From contig MU129126.1 of NCBI GenBank assembly GCA_014904985.1, positions 14,623-78,622 of the forward strand: a DNA stretch of 64,000 bases, in the 5' to 3' direction. Below are positions 31,829-43,554 of this stretch, piece after piece. Made by a program: the position numbers and the translations under genes. Below the pieces are notes generated by a model. That model had not been told where the DNA came from, did no database searches, and saw only the letters and a list, made by a program, of their open reading frames with translations. This DNA is from Hydnum rufescens UP504 (lineage: Eukaryota > Basidiomycota > Agaricomycetes > Cantharellales > Hydnaceae). Position 1 is the first letter of the stretch. Each line of letters starts with the position of its first letter.

Positions 31829-34310
31829 ATGTCTACGATGGACAGCCAAATGCTAGAATTCGTCGAGGAGGTATATGTGATACCTGGAATGAACATCCCA
31901 GTGTTGCTAGGAGAGGATTTCCAGGTCAATTATGAGGTCTCCATACTAAGATTGGTGCAAGGGATGTGCCTGTCAATCAACCAGCCAGGGGAACGATTCA
32001 ACATCCCAGCCCACTCAACTCCCCCTTTGATCCGAGATTTCCAAGTCTGGCCTCACCATCCTCCAGAGATAAAGAATCGTGCCACATACCTAGCCACTTC
32101 CAGGAACCCTAACAATGACCAAGAACACCAGCACATGCCCTGCTTGCTGAAAGCTGCAAAGGACATGAGGATCTGTCCTGGTTGGGTCGCCAGGGTTCCT
32201 GTGGAAGGTCTAGCTAAGGGGCGTGAGGAGTGGTTCATGGAGAGGGTTACACTTCCCACAAGTAACAGGTGCTTCCTAGCAGCCCTGTCGGCACTGCTTA
32301 AGTCTAAAGAGCTCATAGTGCAAGTAGCTAATACATCCCCCTCTGTGGAGTGGATTTGCAAGGGCAATGTACTAGGCGTTCTGCACAACCTGGAGCAGTA
32401 TTTCGATAGGGCCAGGGATGATGAACAAACACAGTGCTTGAGAGCCTACACCCGGGTGGTGCAGAAGATCACCCAAGGATCACTAGGGGACAAGGATCTA
32501 TCAGATCAAGCATTAACAAAGTCATGAGCACTAGAGATCCCCCCAGGACCCAACGATCCCAACGAGCTGTGGGGTCCTAAAATGACAGAGCCGGCGGACC
32601 CAACTACATACAACTCGAAGAAACTGGAGGAGCTCATAGATATCACTTCAGATGCCCCTCCAGACATAAATGTGAAGACCCTGGCCTTGATCAGAAAGCA
32701 CATTCAGGCATTCGGGTTCAATGATCACCTGGGGACATTAGAGATGATTGCCAGGATCCGCACAAAGGAGGAGGCACACCCCATATCCATGCCCATGTAT
32801 GGGGCCTCGCCAGCGAAAAGACAAGTGATCAATGAGCAGATGGACAAGTGGATCCGCCAGGAAGTGGTGGAACCTTCAAAAAGTCCCTGGGCTGCCCCTG
32901 TAGTCATAGTGTACTGAAATGGGAAGCTGGGATTTTGTGTAGACTACAGGAAACTCAACACCATGGCCATACCAGATGAATTCCCAATTCCCTGGCAAAT
33001 GGAAATCCTACAAGCTCTGTCAGGATCGCAAGTCCTGTCTGCCCTTGACATGTTGGCCAGGTTCCACCAGATGATGATGGAGGAGGAGGATAAGGAGAAG
33101 ACAGCTTTTCATTCTCATTGGGGGCTCTGGCAGTTCAAACGAATGCCCTTCAGCCTTAGGAACAGCCCCTCGATCTTTCAAAGGATGATACAAGCCATTC
33201 TCACTCCTTTTCTATGGATATTCTCACTGGTGTATATAGACGACATAGTAGTGTACTCGAAATCATATGAGGAGCACCTGGGGCACCTCAACCAAGTCCT
33301 TCAAGCTTGTGCAGAAGCTGGATTAACTTTAGCCCCCAAGAAGTGCCACTTTATGTACACTTCCATCCTCTTGTTGGGGCAGAAAGTCTCTTGACTAGGG
33401 CTTTCAACTCATAAGGAGAAAATTAAGGCTGTCACAAGTTTGGCACGTCCACCCAACAGGGCGACACTACAAACATTCTTAGGAATGGCAGTCTACTTCT
33501 CACATTTCATACCACACTACTCAGAATGAGCGGCGCCTCTATTTGAACTGCTACAAAAGGGCACGAATTGGATCTGGGGGGCCAAGCAAGAGTGAGCCTT
33601 TGAGGATATCAAAGAAGGGCTCATTTCAGCCCCCATACTTGGACACTCGATGCCTGCTAGGCCATACCATATTTATTCTGATGCTTCTGATGTAGCGATA
33701 GGAGCCAGTCTACAACAGGTACAGCCGATGGCAGTCAGAGATCTAAAGGGCACGAAAATATATGACAGGATCCTCAATGCCCATTCCAAAGGAGAATCGG
33801 TCCCCAGAATTGCCTGTCAAATCTCACAGAATACAAATGATGTGCCTGACCCTGACCCCTGGGCCGAAGATGTAGAAACTACAACAGTATATGTCAAGCA
33901 AGTAATAGCCTACTGGAGCAGATCCCTGAAGTTAGCAGAGCAGAACTATTCAGCAACAGAAAGAGAAGCCCTAGGGGTTAAGGAAGCGCTAGTGCAATTC
34001 CAACCCTTCATCGAAGGAGAAAAGAATATAGTGATCACAGACCATGCAGCTTTACAATGGGCCTGGACATACAAGAATGCAAACAGGCATCTTGCGGCAT
34101 GGGGGGCAGTATTCGCAGCATATCCAGGCCTGGACATAGTGCATAGGGCAGGCATCGTTCACTCAAACATTGACCCCCTCTCAAGGCTGCGACAGATTCT
34201 GCCACATCAATCACCTGTGGAGGATAACTCACCCTCCTTACCGAGTCAGCTCCCCACACAACCGGTATTTGCATGGGAGGATGCAGTGGAAAGGAAGCCA
34301 GCAGAGTGAG
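31829..34310 (+). pseudogene. E2 reverse transcriptase and RNase H
   Basis: Linker 31829-32527 (VIPGMNIPVLLGEDFQVNY onward), then RT with FKRMPFSLRNSPSIFQR and YIDD (33237-33248), and RNase H with YSDASDVAIGASLQQ and EKNIVITDHAALQWA. Internal TGA codons at 32526, 33394, 33528, 33596 and 34307 all align with Arg codons in E1; another after VVIVY (32917) is common to both elements. Otherwise the frame is better kept than in E1: the RNase H is open from 33650 to 34309. Confidence 0.87.
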
Positions 34311-34459
34311 CAGCGTTCCTCTCAACCTGAGCTCAGAGCAAGAAACAGGAGTTGCAGGGCACCAAGGAAGCCTCTGCCAACGTGACGGACAAGATAGAAC
34401 AGGCTGCCCAGTGAAGGGCTCAAACAGCAAACCCCCCTGGTCGAGAGTACACGCCACAA

Positions 34460-35970
34460 ATGCTGGACATTGAGATTAGTCCCCAGCAGGTGGAAGCATT
34501 CACCAGAGGGTACCAGGCTGACCCTAGCTTCCAACAGCCATGGATCGAGGCAGCAGCAGACGAATCAGAGCTCCTAGCAGCCCAGAGATTCTACAAGTCC
34601 AATGAGGGACTCCTGATCTTCCGAGATGCAGACTGGGTAGTGCAATTATGCATGCCAAAGTCAGAGGTACACAGGATACTCCAGGAATCCCACAAGTCAC
34701 CTTGGGAAACAGCCCATGCCGGATCCTCGAGGTTATTCCATAAGCTGGCCATGTGATTTTATTGGCCAAAAATGTGGGCCGACGTCATCGAATATACTAA
34801 AACATGCGACATCTGCCAGAAGACCAAATCAGACAAGCGAGGACCGATGGGAAAGCTTCGCCCTCATGCGATTCCACTACTCCCATTCAAGGTGGTGACC
34901 CTGGATCTCATCATGGGCCTCCTGAAGTTGGAGGGGCACAATGCAGTACTAGTGATAGTGGACAAACTTACTAAGTTTGTCCAATATGTCCCCACTACCT
35001 CGAGCCTTAAGCAGGAGGGTTTTGCCAAGATGTTCATCCAGCACGTCATCTGGAAGTATGGCCTTCCAAGGCAAATGATTGCCAACCAGGATGCCAGGTG
35101 GTCTCAATCCTTTTGGGCATCAGTCACCAAACACCTCAATTTATATTTACTCCTCTCGACTTCTCATCACCCGCAGATGGACAGACAGACAGAGAAAGCC
35201 AATGATACATTGGAAGTCACATTACGTGCATACATGGTGGGGAATCACAGTTCCTGGGCCCAGTGGCTCGGAACGCTTGCAATGGCCCACAACTCCACAC
35301 CCCATACCTCCACCAGTTATTCACCTTTCTTCCTTTTACATGGATACTCCCCTAGGACTAAAGCAATGGCCATGGACCTGGTAAGAAGAGGCATTAAGTG
35401 GGTCGAGCTCGACAACACATCCACTTCCTCATTTGTGGGTGAACTGGAGGCTCATTGTTCTTTAGCCAGGGACACACTAGTGAGAGCCCAAGCCAGACAG
35501 GTGAAAGCCTATAACACAAGGAGATGTGATGAAGAATTCAAAGAAGGAGATGAGGTTCTAGTGAATCCCCATTCTCTGGAATTAGTGGATGTGCAAGGCA
35601 CAGGGAAGAAGCTAGTACAACGGTGCATAGGGCCTTTCCAGATCTTGGAGAAGATTAACCCAGTAGTCTACCATGTAAATATACCGCCCGAGTACAAGAT
35701 GCACCCTATCATAAATATACAGCATCTAACCAAATACCATCAGGACAAACAGGACAAAGGATGATCCAAGCTCCCGGAATTGAGAGCTAACCAAGGAGGA
35801 AGAATACGAGGTTGAGAGGATAGTAGGACATCGCTACAATCGATTGAGGAGAAGGAAGGAGTATCTAGTGAGGTGGAAAGGATACAGGCCCAAGCATGAC
35901 ACATTTGAGCCTGAGATCAGCCTGCGAAATGCCTTCTCACGCCTCAGGGAGTACCACGAGACCCTGAAGG
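34460..35970 (+). pseudogene. E2 integrase and chromodomain
   Basis: HHCC domain (34690-34830), catalytic core with LDLIMGLLKLEG, IANQDARWS and MDRQTEKAND (the usual TDGQTEKAN has lost Gly), GPF module (IGPFQILEKINPVVYH, 35629 onward) and a chromodomain with VRWKGYRPKHDTFEPE (35870-35920). TGA at 34755 where E1 has AGG, TGA at 35761, and a frameshift between the GPF module and chromodomain near 35790. Confidence 0.86.
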
Positions 35971-36137
35971 AATGTGGCAGTGAAAATGAGGACCCGAGGT
36001 TGTAAGGGAACCTCCATCCGCCCCTTCTCCTAGCATTCCTCTCCCCACTCTGCAACCTCAACCTCAACCTTAAATCTCAACCTTCATTTCCACCCTGATG
36101 ATTTCATAGATCAATTCCCCCTTTCCACTAGCAATAA

Positions 36138-39100
36138 CAATGCAACAACCCAGAGCCCACAAACACAGGGGTATTAGACATGGACACCACTACGTGATGC
36201 CTGGAGACAATACTGACCCCATGGATCTCCACTATACACAGTATGGGGACAAGGAGGACAATCCAGAATGTTGTCCAGCAGAATATCTCTTGACTCAATG
36301 ATGCACCCGCTTCTTCATGTATCATCTTACTGCGCTGAATCTTGCAGGGCCTTACCCCCAGGTCCAAGGGCTACCTCCATTTGCGAGTGACCCTTACGGT
36401 TACCGCTGGGAACATCTGGACGAGTGGGGACAGCTAGGGAAGTTTGAATGGACATACCAAACCCAACTGCTCCCCAAAGTTTATGCCTTCCCACTGCACC
36501 AAGCCTTCATCCCCCTCGATGTCCCACAATTCAACTTCGACCCACATATTCACCTTCTACAATCACAAGGCCCAAATCCTAACCTAGGCTCCCTCTCGCT
36601 AAAATTCCTCAAGGAGGTCCAATCAGCAGGAGAGATGATGCTACGATGCATAAGGCAGATAGACCAAGTGACAGCCCACTTCCACATCATCCTGCCATCC
36701 AGCTACAACCTGGACTGGCACTTTGGGTCGTCCTGGCAGTATCTTCTCCAGCAAGGAACGACCCCGGCCCCCGCGTGGAAAATGGCTCATGTTGTGCAAG
36801 AACTCAGAAGGCGCATGCTCGACACTACCAGATTCATAACCCTCGCCTTTCAAGTCATTCTCCTCCTCTTATGTTTCAAGAGCAATTCCAACCTCCGTTA
36901 TTCAGAACTACCACTCACCTGACAGGCCTGATCATCTCCAGTCATGATCGTCACTCCATCCTCATTGGTAGGGGGCTCACAGAATTAGGAGCTCCCGTAT
37001 GGTCATTGGCTATAGAAAACGAAACCCCCAGCCTCGAACTCTACCCCTGTGGCACCATGCAGTACTTGCCCCTTTGGACCAACGCAGAGAAGGAAATCAA
37101 GGCCAGGCACCCTCACCGGGACTTACAGGATGCTTATGTGCAGAAACTGATCTGTGAGTCCTTCGAGAAATGACTAGCAGACCAGGGACACCAGCAACTT
37201 GTGAACCTGCTGGAGGAAATATGGGTGATGGAGAAGGGACATCCATGGGAAACTAGGATGACAGGTCCTTACTACCATCACCACCCCTCCTACTTTTGTG
37301 TGCCCCAGGGTCCCCCCAATGAGAATTACTTGGAGGGTCTTGTGTGCTGGCTATCACACACTCATGAAGGAGGCTATCTGCCAATTCTGAACGAATTACA
37401 AGAATGTCTTGGCAAGGAAACATTGCTGCTAACCAAATGGGCTGACCATGAAGATGCTACTCCTCCCCCATCACTGTTAGCCCAAAACTACCCATTATGC
37501 CAGGAGTGGGCTGAATGCAGGGGATTCAAGTGGCACCAGCCCGAATTGCTCCCTATGCCACAGCTCTGGTACAAGCTGGCCACACAACTGATCGATCCAG
37601 CTCTATGATCCCACAGCGCCCCTCCTACATTACTCACCCACATGGAAGACTATGATCCCTACGTTGCCACAGCCATGGGGTCCTTGCGGCAGCCCTGTCC
37701 TGAGTCACCACCAGGGTGACACATCAGACCACACATGAATATAGTTGAATATCCTGAAGAACTTACACCCTACAAGGATGATGAACAGCCCCCTACCTCC
37801 GATTTCACTCTACCTGAAGACACCAGCACTCCAACCAACAATACCCTGGAGATGGTAGCCAGAACAACTGAAAAGGTAGACCCCAACAATGTCTGGGGAC
37901 CACTGGACATGTCAGGGCGACACTGCTGTCGAAGCCACAAACAGAAAGAGGAAAGAGATTAATTAACCACACACTATCGCAGTGGGAATCCTGAGTATAC
38001 ACTACACAACAAGGGACACACAAGTCTCGCACCTATCGCAGTGGGAATCCTGAGAGATTGAAACTGGTGATCCCCCAACTGTGAAGGGCTATAAATACTA
38101 TTTCCTGCACACAGCCTCCAGCCTTCCAGAGCCTTCCGTCAGCTTCCATAACCTTCCGGATCCTCCTAGAGTGCCGGCTCCACAGCCCATCAGTCAGCCT
38201 CCACAGCCACCATCACTAAGCCTCACTAAGCTGACGCAGCCATGTTACGAATCCTGTGCGCACCTCCACATGGCTATGCCCCACTTCCATATGTATCCCC
38301 CTTAGCATGTGTACTTCCAAGGCAGTGTATGCCTGGGTACTCCAAAGGTGTCCAAAGTGTCAAAGGACCATAATGATGTGGATTCAGGGACCGGGGGCAG
38401 AGGAGGAGGAGGGGGAGTCTGGATTGGCAACTCCATGGACTCATGTGGGGAGCGAGGGAACAACAGGTGCTGACAAGGGCACCAATGCTGCCACTGGTTG
38501 CCTACCCAGCCCATAGCCTGCTGGCTGAGGCCCAATAGAATGAGGGCAATAATAATAAGAGAAATGCCAATAATGGCAAGGATGACAATAACCCCCTTAG
38601 TAAATGGAGGGAGAGAGGACATGAGAGCATTTGAAGAAGTAGGTGCCATATGATAGAGTCGATGAAGAATGATACTCTGATGGGTAAGTCCTTAGGCAGA
38701 AGCAAATGTCAATTTGATCCTGACAGGACACATGGACAGACCAATTCCCAGTGGAATTTTACCCGTTTGTGTATCTGAAATCGGAGGAATGCCTGGAGGA
38801 GCTACTTGAGTGATACGGGTCAGGGGTTAAACAGTGGCTCTATGAAGAGCCCCAACTCACTCTCGTCTTCACGGAAAGGGACCATGTGCATAGGGCCTTG
38901 GAAAGCCAGAGGTTAGCTGCTAAGTTTTACCCTTCCAAGCCCTCTGCCCATGCTCGGCCATACAATGAAAGTCTCTACCACCTGTGGAGCCCCAAAGTTT
39001 CAGAGAGGGTGCTCAAGGTAATATCCTCATGAATCCACCAAAGGCTGGAGCTCTGCCCACTCCCGCAGCCTATCTGGGTGAAGGGCAGCCCCTCACGACC

Positions 39101-39230
39101 CCCTGACACAAACTTCAAATCCGCAGACTTGAGCAAGCTCTTCCACCCCAATGGTCCTCCACAAGTTCAAGGGCTTTCTCAAAGTCTCATGTCCCACTAT
39201 CTTCTTACTTCCCAGGAGATCTTAATGCTC
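36138..39230 (+). pseudogene. E2 unknown ORF downstream of pol
   Basis: Homologous to E1 18676-20780, block by block (RHGHHYVMPGDNTDPMDL, DPYGYRWEHLDEWG, FNFDPHIHLLQSQGPNP, QQGTTPAPAWK, GLTELGAPVWS, ELYPCGTMQ, PLCQEWAECRGFKWHQPE). TGA at 36299 and 37170, a frameshift near 36880, and a solo LTR at 37910-38725. After the LTR the frame resumes with TDQFPVEFYPFVYL. The 3' end is lost in the minisatellite. Unknown function; no transmembrane segment evident. Confidence 0.68.
37910..38725 (+). mobile_element. Solo LTR (816 bp) nested in E2
   Basis: Begins TGTCAGGGCGACACTGC and ends GATCCTGACA, with TGTCAGG/CCTGACA inverted ends and perfect GGACA target duplications at 37905-37909 and 38726-38730. 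A CTATAAATACTA box lies at about 38088. It interrupts the downstream ORF of E2, so it is younger than E2. Orientation is inferred from the TATA box. Confidence 0.88.
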
Positions 39231-39234
39231 CTGC

Positions 39235-40190
39235 CAGCAGGGGGCGGGAGGTATTACCAGGAAGGGAAGGGGGAGTGTTACCAACAAGGGGGGGTTGTTG
39301 CCAGCAGGGGGGGGGGGAGGTATTACCAGGAAGGGAAGGGGGAGTGTTGCCAATAGGGGGGGGGGTATTACCAGGAAGGGAAGGGGGGTGGTACCAATAA
39401 AGGAAGGGGGGGTATTACCAACAAGGGGGGGTTGTTGCCAGCAGGGGGGGGGGTATTACCAGGAAGGGAAGGGGGGTGGTACCAATAAAGGAAGGGGGGT
39501 GTTACCAACAAGGGGGGGTTGTTGCCAGCAGGGGGGGGGAGGTATTACCAGGAAGGGAAGGGGGAGTGTTGCCAATAGGGGGGGGGGGGGTATTACCAGG
39601 AAGGGAAGGGGGAGTGTTGCCAATAGGGGGGGGGGGGTATTACCAGGAAGGGAAGGGGGGGTGTTACCAGGAAGGGAGGGGGGTGTTACCAGGAAGGGAA
39701 GGGGGGTGGTACCAATAAGGGAAGGGGGGTGGTACCAATAAGGGAAGGGGGGGTGGTACCAATAAGGGAAGGGGGGGTGGTACCAATAAGGGAAGGGTGG
39801 TACAATAAGGTGGGGAGGTATTACCAGCAAGGGAAGGGGGAGTGTTACCAATAGGGGGGGGGTATTACCAGCAAGGGGGGGGGGTGTTACCAACAGGGGG
39901 GGGGGGGTATTACCAGCAAGGGAGGGGGGTGTTACCAACAAGGGGGGGTGATTACAGCAAGGGGGGGGTGTTACCAACAGGGGGGTGTATTAGCAGGGGG
40001 GTGTATTAGCAGGGGGGTGTATTAGCAGGGGGGGTGTATTAGCAGGTGTATTGCAGGGGTGTATTAGCAGGGGGGGTGTATTAGCAGGGGGGTGTATTAG
40101 CAGGGGGGTGTATTAGCAGGGGGGGTATTAGCAGGGGGGGTGTATTAGCAGGGGGTGTATTAGCGGGGGGGGGTGTATTCTGTAGAGTGC
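39235..40190 (+). repeat. G-rich minisatellite
   Basis: Repeats of the type TATTACCAGGAAGGGAAGG followed by runs of 5-12 G, with variants GTTACCAACAAGGGGG and GGTACCAATAAGGG, passing into GTGTATTAGCAGGGGG repeats (about 39980-40170). Many G runs of four or more on one strand would allow G-quadruplexes. E2 ends where it begins. Frames through it are artefacts of the repeat. Confidence 0.9.
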
Positions 40191-40270
40191 ATATGGGGAG
40201 AATTGTCTTGATTCCACATCTGAATTTGACATCCTCAGACACAAGTGTATTGGCCCCAGAGTCCAAATGC
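40180..40270 (-). pseudogene. Copia-type protease fragment
   Basis: On the minus strand LDSGANTLVSEDVKFRCG reads like the active-site region of a copia protease (DSGANT). It is a short relic joined to the minisatellite; the rest of the element is not present. Confidence 0.5.
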
Positions 40271-40406
40271 TATTCTAATATGAATTTCCATTTAAAATAC
40301 CTTGATGAAATGCATTTCAGTTTGGCATAATCAATGTGGTTATCTCATGAGAATACAGATTATATCATTTTTTAAATGCAGGCATACAGACTTATGGCTG
40401 TTAGTG

Positions 40407-41085
40407 AGAGAAAAACTTAATAGGGGGTCAGGGGATCCTGAGCTATATACTGTACATCATGTGGATTACATAATCAAGATGAGACTGATCCAATCCCAAC
40501 AGCAGAGGACAGGTCTCAATCAGAATAGGAAAAAAAGTCCACCAGGAACAAATGAAAAAAAAGAGTGGCAGGGTTGGTTACATAAGGGATATCTGCACTG
40601 GCAGTACAAAGGAATGGAGGGTGTGCATGTGATAGGTGAAGATCAGGTGTAACAGCATCATGGGTTATGGGTGCAGGTCAGCCACAATACAGTCAGGTAA
40701 CTTTTTCAGGGTACAGGTATGGTTTCAGTTTCAGTTGCAGGTTAACCACAGGGGCCATGGTTGCAGGTTACAGCTTCAAGCCAATACAGGCTATACTTCC
40801 AGATACAGTGTCATGGGGTTGAATATGAGTTTGGGTTTGGTCATGTGATGAATCCACACACATGGTGGGATTCATGGACACAAGGAGGGTGGTGCATGCA
40901 GCATGGGGACATTAGAGCCAGGGAGACAGGAACACCACTTCACTGTGGGTTAATCTCCAGGTATCACAGAGCGGCCCACAGCCTTGGCAAAAGAAAAACT
41001 TGATAGGAGATCAGGAATTCCCAAGCTATATACATCATGTGGATTATGTAATAAAAACAAGATTGATCCAATCCTCTCATACTAA
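40407..41085. repeat. Pair of direct repeats about 95 bp, 580 bp apart
   Basis: The segments 40407-40497 and 40988-41075 share AGAAAAACTT, AGCTATATAC, ACATCATGTGGATTA and GATTGATCCAATCC or GACTGATCCAATCC. They could be short LTR-like ends of a small element. The sequence between them has tandem CAGGTTACAG-type repetition and no gene. Confidence 0.45.
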
Positions 41086-41131
41086 CAATGGCAGGCTCAA
41101 AGCTGGCACCATAGGCTCACAGCAGCCACCT

Positions 41132-41278
41132 AAGGGCCTGTTTGGATACCCCAGAAACATTTCAAAGAAATGCATTTCTCAATATAAAAATGGCAAAACA
41201 TTTTGGGTCATTTTGCCATTTTTATATTGAGAAATGTATTGCTTTGAAATGTTTCTGGGGTATCCAAACAGGCCCTAA
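41132..41278. mobile_element. Tourist-like MITE (PIF/Harbinger type)
   Basis: A 141-bp near-perfect foldback (41135-41275) with ends GGGCCTGTTTGG / CCAAACAGGCCC and a TAA target duplication on both sides (41132-41134, 41276-41278). Arms are about 68 bp. The termini and 3-bp TAA duplication are those of PIF/Harbinger MITEs. No coding capacity; a PIF transposase elsewhere would be needed. Confidence 0.85.
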
Positions 41279-41279
41279 G

Positions 41280-41395
41280 GCAAGAGTACAAGCCATGTAT
41301 GGACAAAGCAGCCACCTAAGGCAAGAGTACCAGCCATGTATGGACAAAGCAGCCACCTAAGGCAAGAGTACAAGCTGGCATGCACGGGTGACAGC
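41280..41395 (+). repeat. 42-bp tandem repeat, about 2.5 copies
   Basis: Units containing GCAAGAGTACAAGCCATG, TATGGACAAAGCAGCCACC and TAAG. The sequence before the MITE (41121-41131) is part of the same unit, so the MITE inserted into this repeat. Confidence 0.8.
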
Positions 41396-42055
41396 CTTTA
41401 CTCGTGTCGATTAATTCGCGATATTGTTGATGCTGTGTCACTTTTTGTTTCCTCACCATGTTTTCCTCTCTTTGATATTCAAGACTGTGGGCTGAAACTT
41501 CCCGCTTGCCAAAGATGATTTGTGGAATCCGCAGGTTATCTTCCCAACCTTTGCAAGCACTGTGAAGATAGCACATCACAGATAATCTGCAGTGGGGGTA
41601 TGTAATGGCTGTTTTGCCATTGAGTGTATGATACTGTCGCACGACATTTGTACCGACCTAGGACGTATGCATGATTTCCTTTGGGTAGTATACATTGTTC
41701 CTCTCCAATGCTAACCTCCATATTCTCTTTTCCTTCATTCTTTTCCCCCCTCATGAGTTCAATTGAACCCTGTCTTCTTGAGCATACACAAACCAACTTG
41801 ATGGAAAATATCCACATGACGACTGGCTTAAGAGTTGGGGATTGGCGCTTGTCGCTGCTACCCAATGGAATATTGGGAACAAAAAAGACACGTCATAATG
41901 TTGATTTAGACCGAATATTTCCACCACAATTCTGTTTTGCTGTGTCACGCGTGACATGTGGCACCCTAACCACTTTCGGGGACTGCCGCAATTGCCTCCG
42001 GCTTTCTCGACAATGGTAGGAGTCTCAATGGGCACATATTAGTAAGCCATAAATT
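41396..42055. other. Intergenic, 3' of calmodulin
   Basis: No gene recognised. Contains only short overlapping frames on both strands; probably holds the calmodulin 3' untranslated region on the minus strand. Confidence 0.4.
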
Positions 42056-43007
42056 TTACTTGGACAACATCATCTAACATGGCTACGTCAGTTATATCAA
42101 AGAACAAGGTAACTGTGGCCTAACCTTTACGAATTCTGGAAATCACGAAAGTTCAGGATGTGTACCTCGTACGGAGGAGGTAAGGAACTCACCCTCATGA
42201 TTGATCTGACCGTCACCGTCCACATCGGCTTCCCGCATCATCTCGTCGACCTCCTGTTCCGTGAGCTTCTCACCTGCACAGTCAGACGGTAAGACAAATG
42301 CGTCAGGATGACGGTTGCGAAAGCAAGGTCGACTTACCCAGGCTATTCATGACGTGCCTAAGCTCAGCGGAACTGATGAAGCCATTCCCATCCTTATCAA
42401 AGACCTTGAATGCCTTTTTGATCTCGTCTTCACTATCGGCATCCCTCATCGTTCTCGCCATCATCGTAAGGAATTCCGGGAAGTCGAGCATCCCGTTCTC
42501 GTCCGCGTCCACCTCATTGACCATGTCCTGTAGCTCAGCCTCGGTAGGATTTTGCCCCAATGATCGCATCACGATGCCCAGCTCATGCGTAGTGATCATA
42601 CCATCACCATCTAAGCGTTAACGAGTAAGGGGGGCAGTGTTTGTAAGAATGCCAGGGGTACGGCTACTACGAACTTATGTCAAATAAGGAGAAGGCTTCC
42701 TTGAATTCTGGGGTAGTCAAGGATCAGAACACGTTTTACGGAAGGTTACACGCGCGCCTCCGTACCAGAGATTTGCTCTAGATGAAGAGGGCATCAGCGG
42801 CGGCAAACAGGTTGAAAGGTCTCCTGTGAGAGGTACACACCCTCGGTCTACGAACCCCCAAGACGGAAACGATATAGGAGTATATTAGTGTGCCAGGGAT
42901 GCGATCGGGTTACACAGTGCCACAGAAAAAGAACAACATATACCAGAACCACGGTCAGTAGATATCTTCGACGATCACTGCTCGTTGCGCACCAACTGGT
43001 CGGCCAT
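42056..43007 (-). CDS. Calmodulin, eight exons including a 7-nt microexon
   Basis: Ca2+ sensor protein that binds kinases, calcineurin and other targets. Exons on minus: 43007-42993, 42847-42841, 42777-42766, 42707-42675, 42610-42338, 42273-42193, 42135-42125, 42073-42056, total 450 nt, 149 codons plus TAA, exactly the family length. All seven introns start with GT and end with AG (145, 63, 58, 64, 64, 57 and 51 nt). The start reads MADQL-TEE-QIS-EFKEAF. Four EF-hand loops: [48 protein letters not shown], each with acidic residues at positions 1 and 12. The end reads FVKMMLSK. Loops 1 and 2 have variants (Asn at position 3; ENG) but remain plausible. It is divergent from the crotonase gene at 43555. 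Confidence 0.93.
42841..42847 (-). other. 7-nt microexon of calmodulin
   Basis: ACCGAGG between a TTCGTAG acceptor and a GTGTGT donor. It supplies Thr-Glu and the first base of Glu. Without it exon 1 (MADQL) and exon 3 (QIS) cannot be joined in frame, and the protein would lack the conserved TEE. Confidence 0.8.
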
Positions 43008-43554
43008 GCTTGATTTTGCGACCTTTCAAGGGAGATGGATAGCGAATTGAATATGCACGGAAGCAGCCGCCTCAGCGTCAATTGCAAACAAATTAGGTAA
43101 GCTAATATCAGGTAACGTGGTAAGCCACAAATCTTCATCGCCATAGGCGGAGAATGACGTAAACCACGTGATATCGCTAAAATCTCCATATTGCCGTAAT
43201 AGGCAGGTGATGCCGAAATGAATATTAATCTATTCAATCCTCGAGGCAAATTTTAGTGGTCTTAAGATAAAGCTTCCCTGTACCACCTTGTGCTCCTCAT
43301 GATCTTTTTCCGGGATGTCTCTGCTATGGTATTCACTTCGGTTGATTGGGGTGCATAGGTAAGTCCGCCGCTCTCGCACCGAGATCCGCGAAGCCCACTG
43401 GTCTGCCCTCTCACACACCATGCCAGGGGAGACCAGTTTATTATACGGTAGAACGCGAAGAACATGGGCAGACTCGCTAGCCACTTGGGCACAATAAGAG
43501 ATACCCATCGTCTGGCCTCTTTCTCGCATCCCTCTGTCACTCGATTCATCTCGC
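43008..43554. promoter_or_regulatory. Shared intergenic region of divergent genes
   Basis: 547 bp between the calmodulin start (minus) and the crotonase start (plus). It must hold both promoters. No clear TATA box or known site stood out. Reading frames here (42848-43249, 43230-43568 on minus) overlap calmodulin introns and the promoter and are not convincing. Confidence 0.5.

Larger units (their letters stand above)
26740..39230 (+). mobile_element. Ty3/gypsy chromoviral retrotransposon E2, 3'-truncated
   Basis: Same family as E1, clearly diverged but collinear. It has a 5' LTR (26740-27315), the primer-binding-like site, the upstream unknown ORF in normal orientation, gag, pol with chromodomain and the downstream unknown ORF. 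It stops at about 39230, inside the part of the last ORF that matches E1 near 20920, where the G-rich minisatellite begins, so there is no 3' LTR. Nested inside are a TIR-bounded insertion (30165-31017) and a solo LTR (37910-38725). Many internal stops, almost all TGA. Confidence 0.9.

Noticed and set aside
39295..39977. Glycine-rich or proline-rich proteins encoded in the minisatellite
   Set aside because: Open frames in both directions and several phases are a by-product of the stop-free G-rich repeat.
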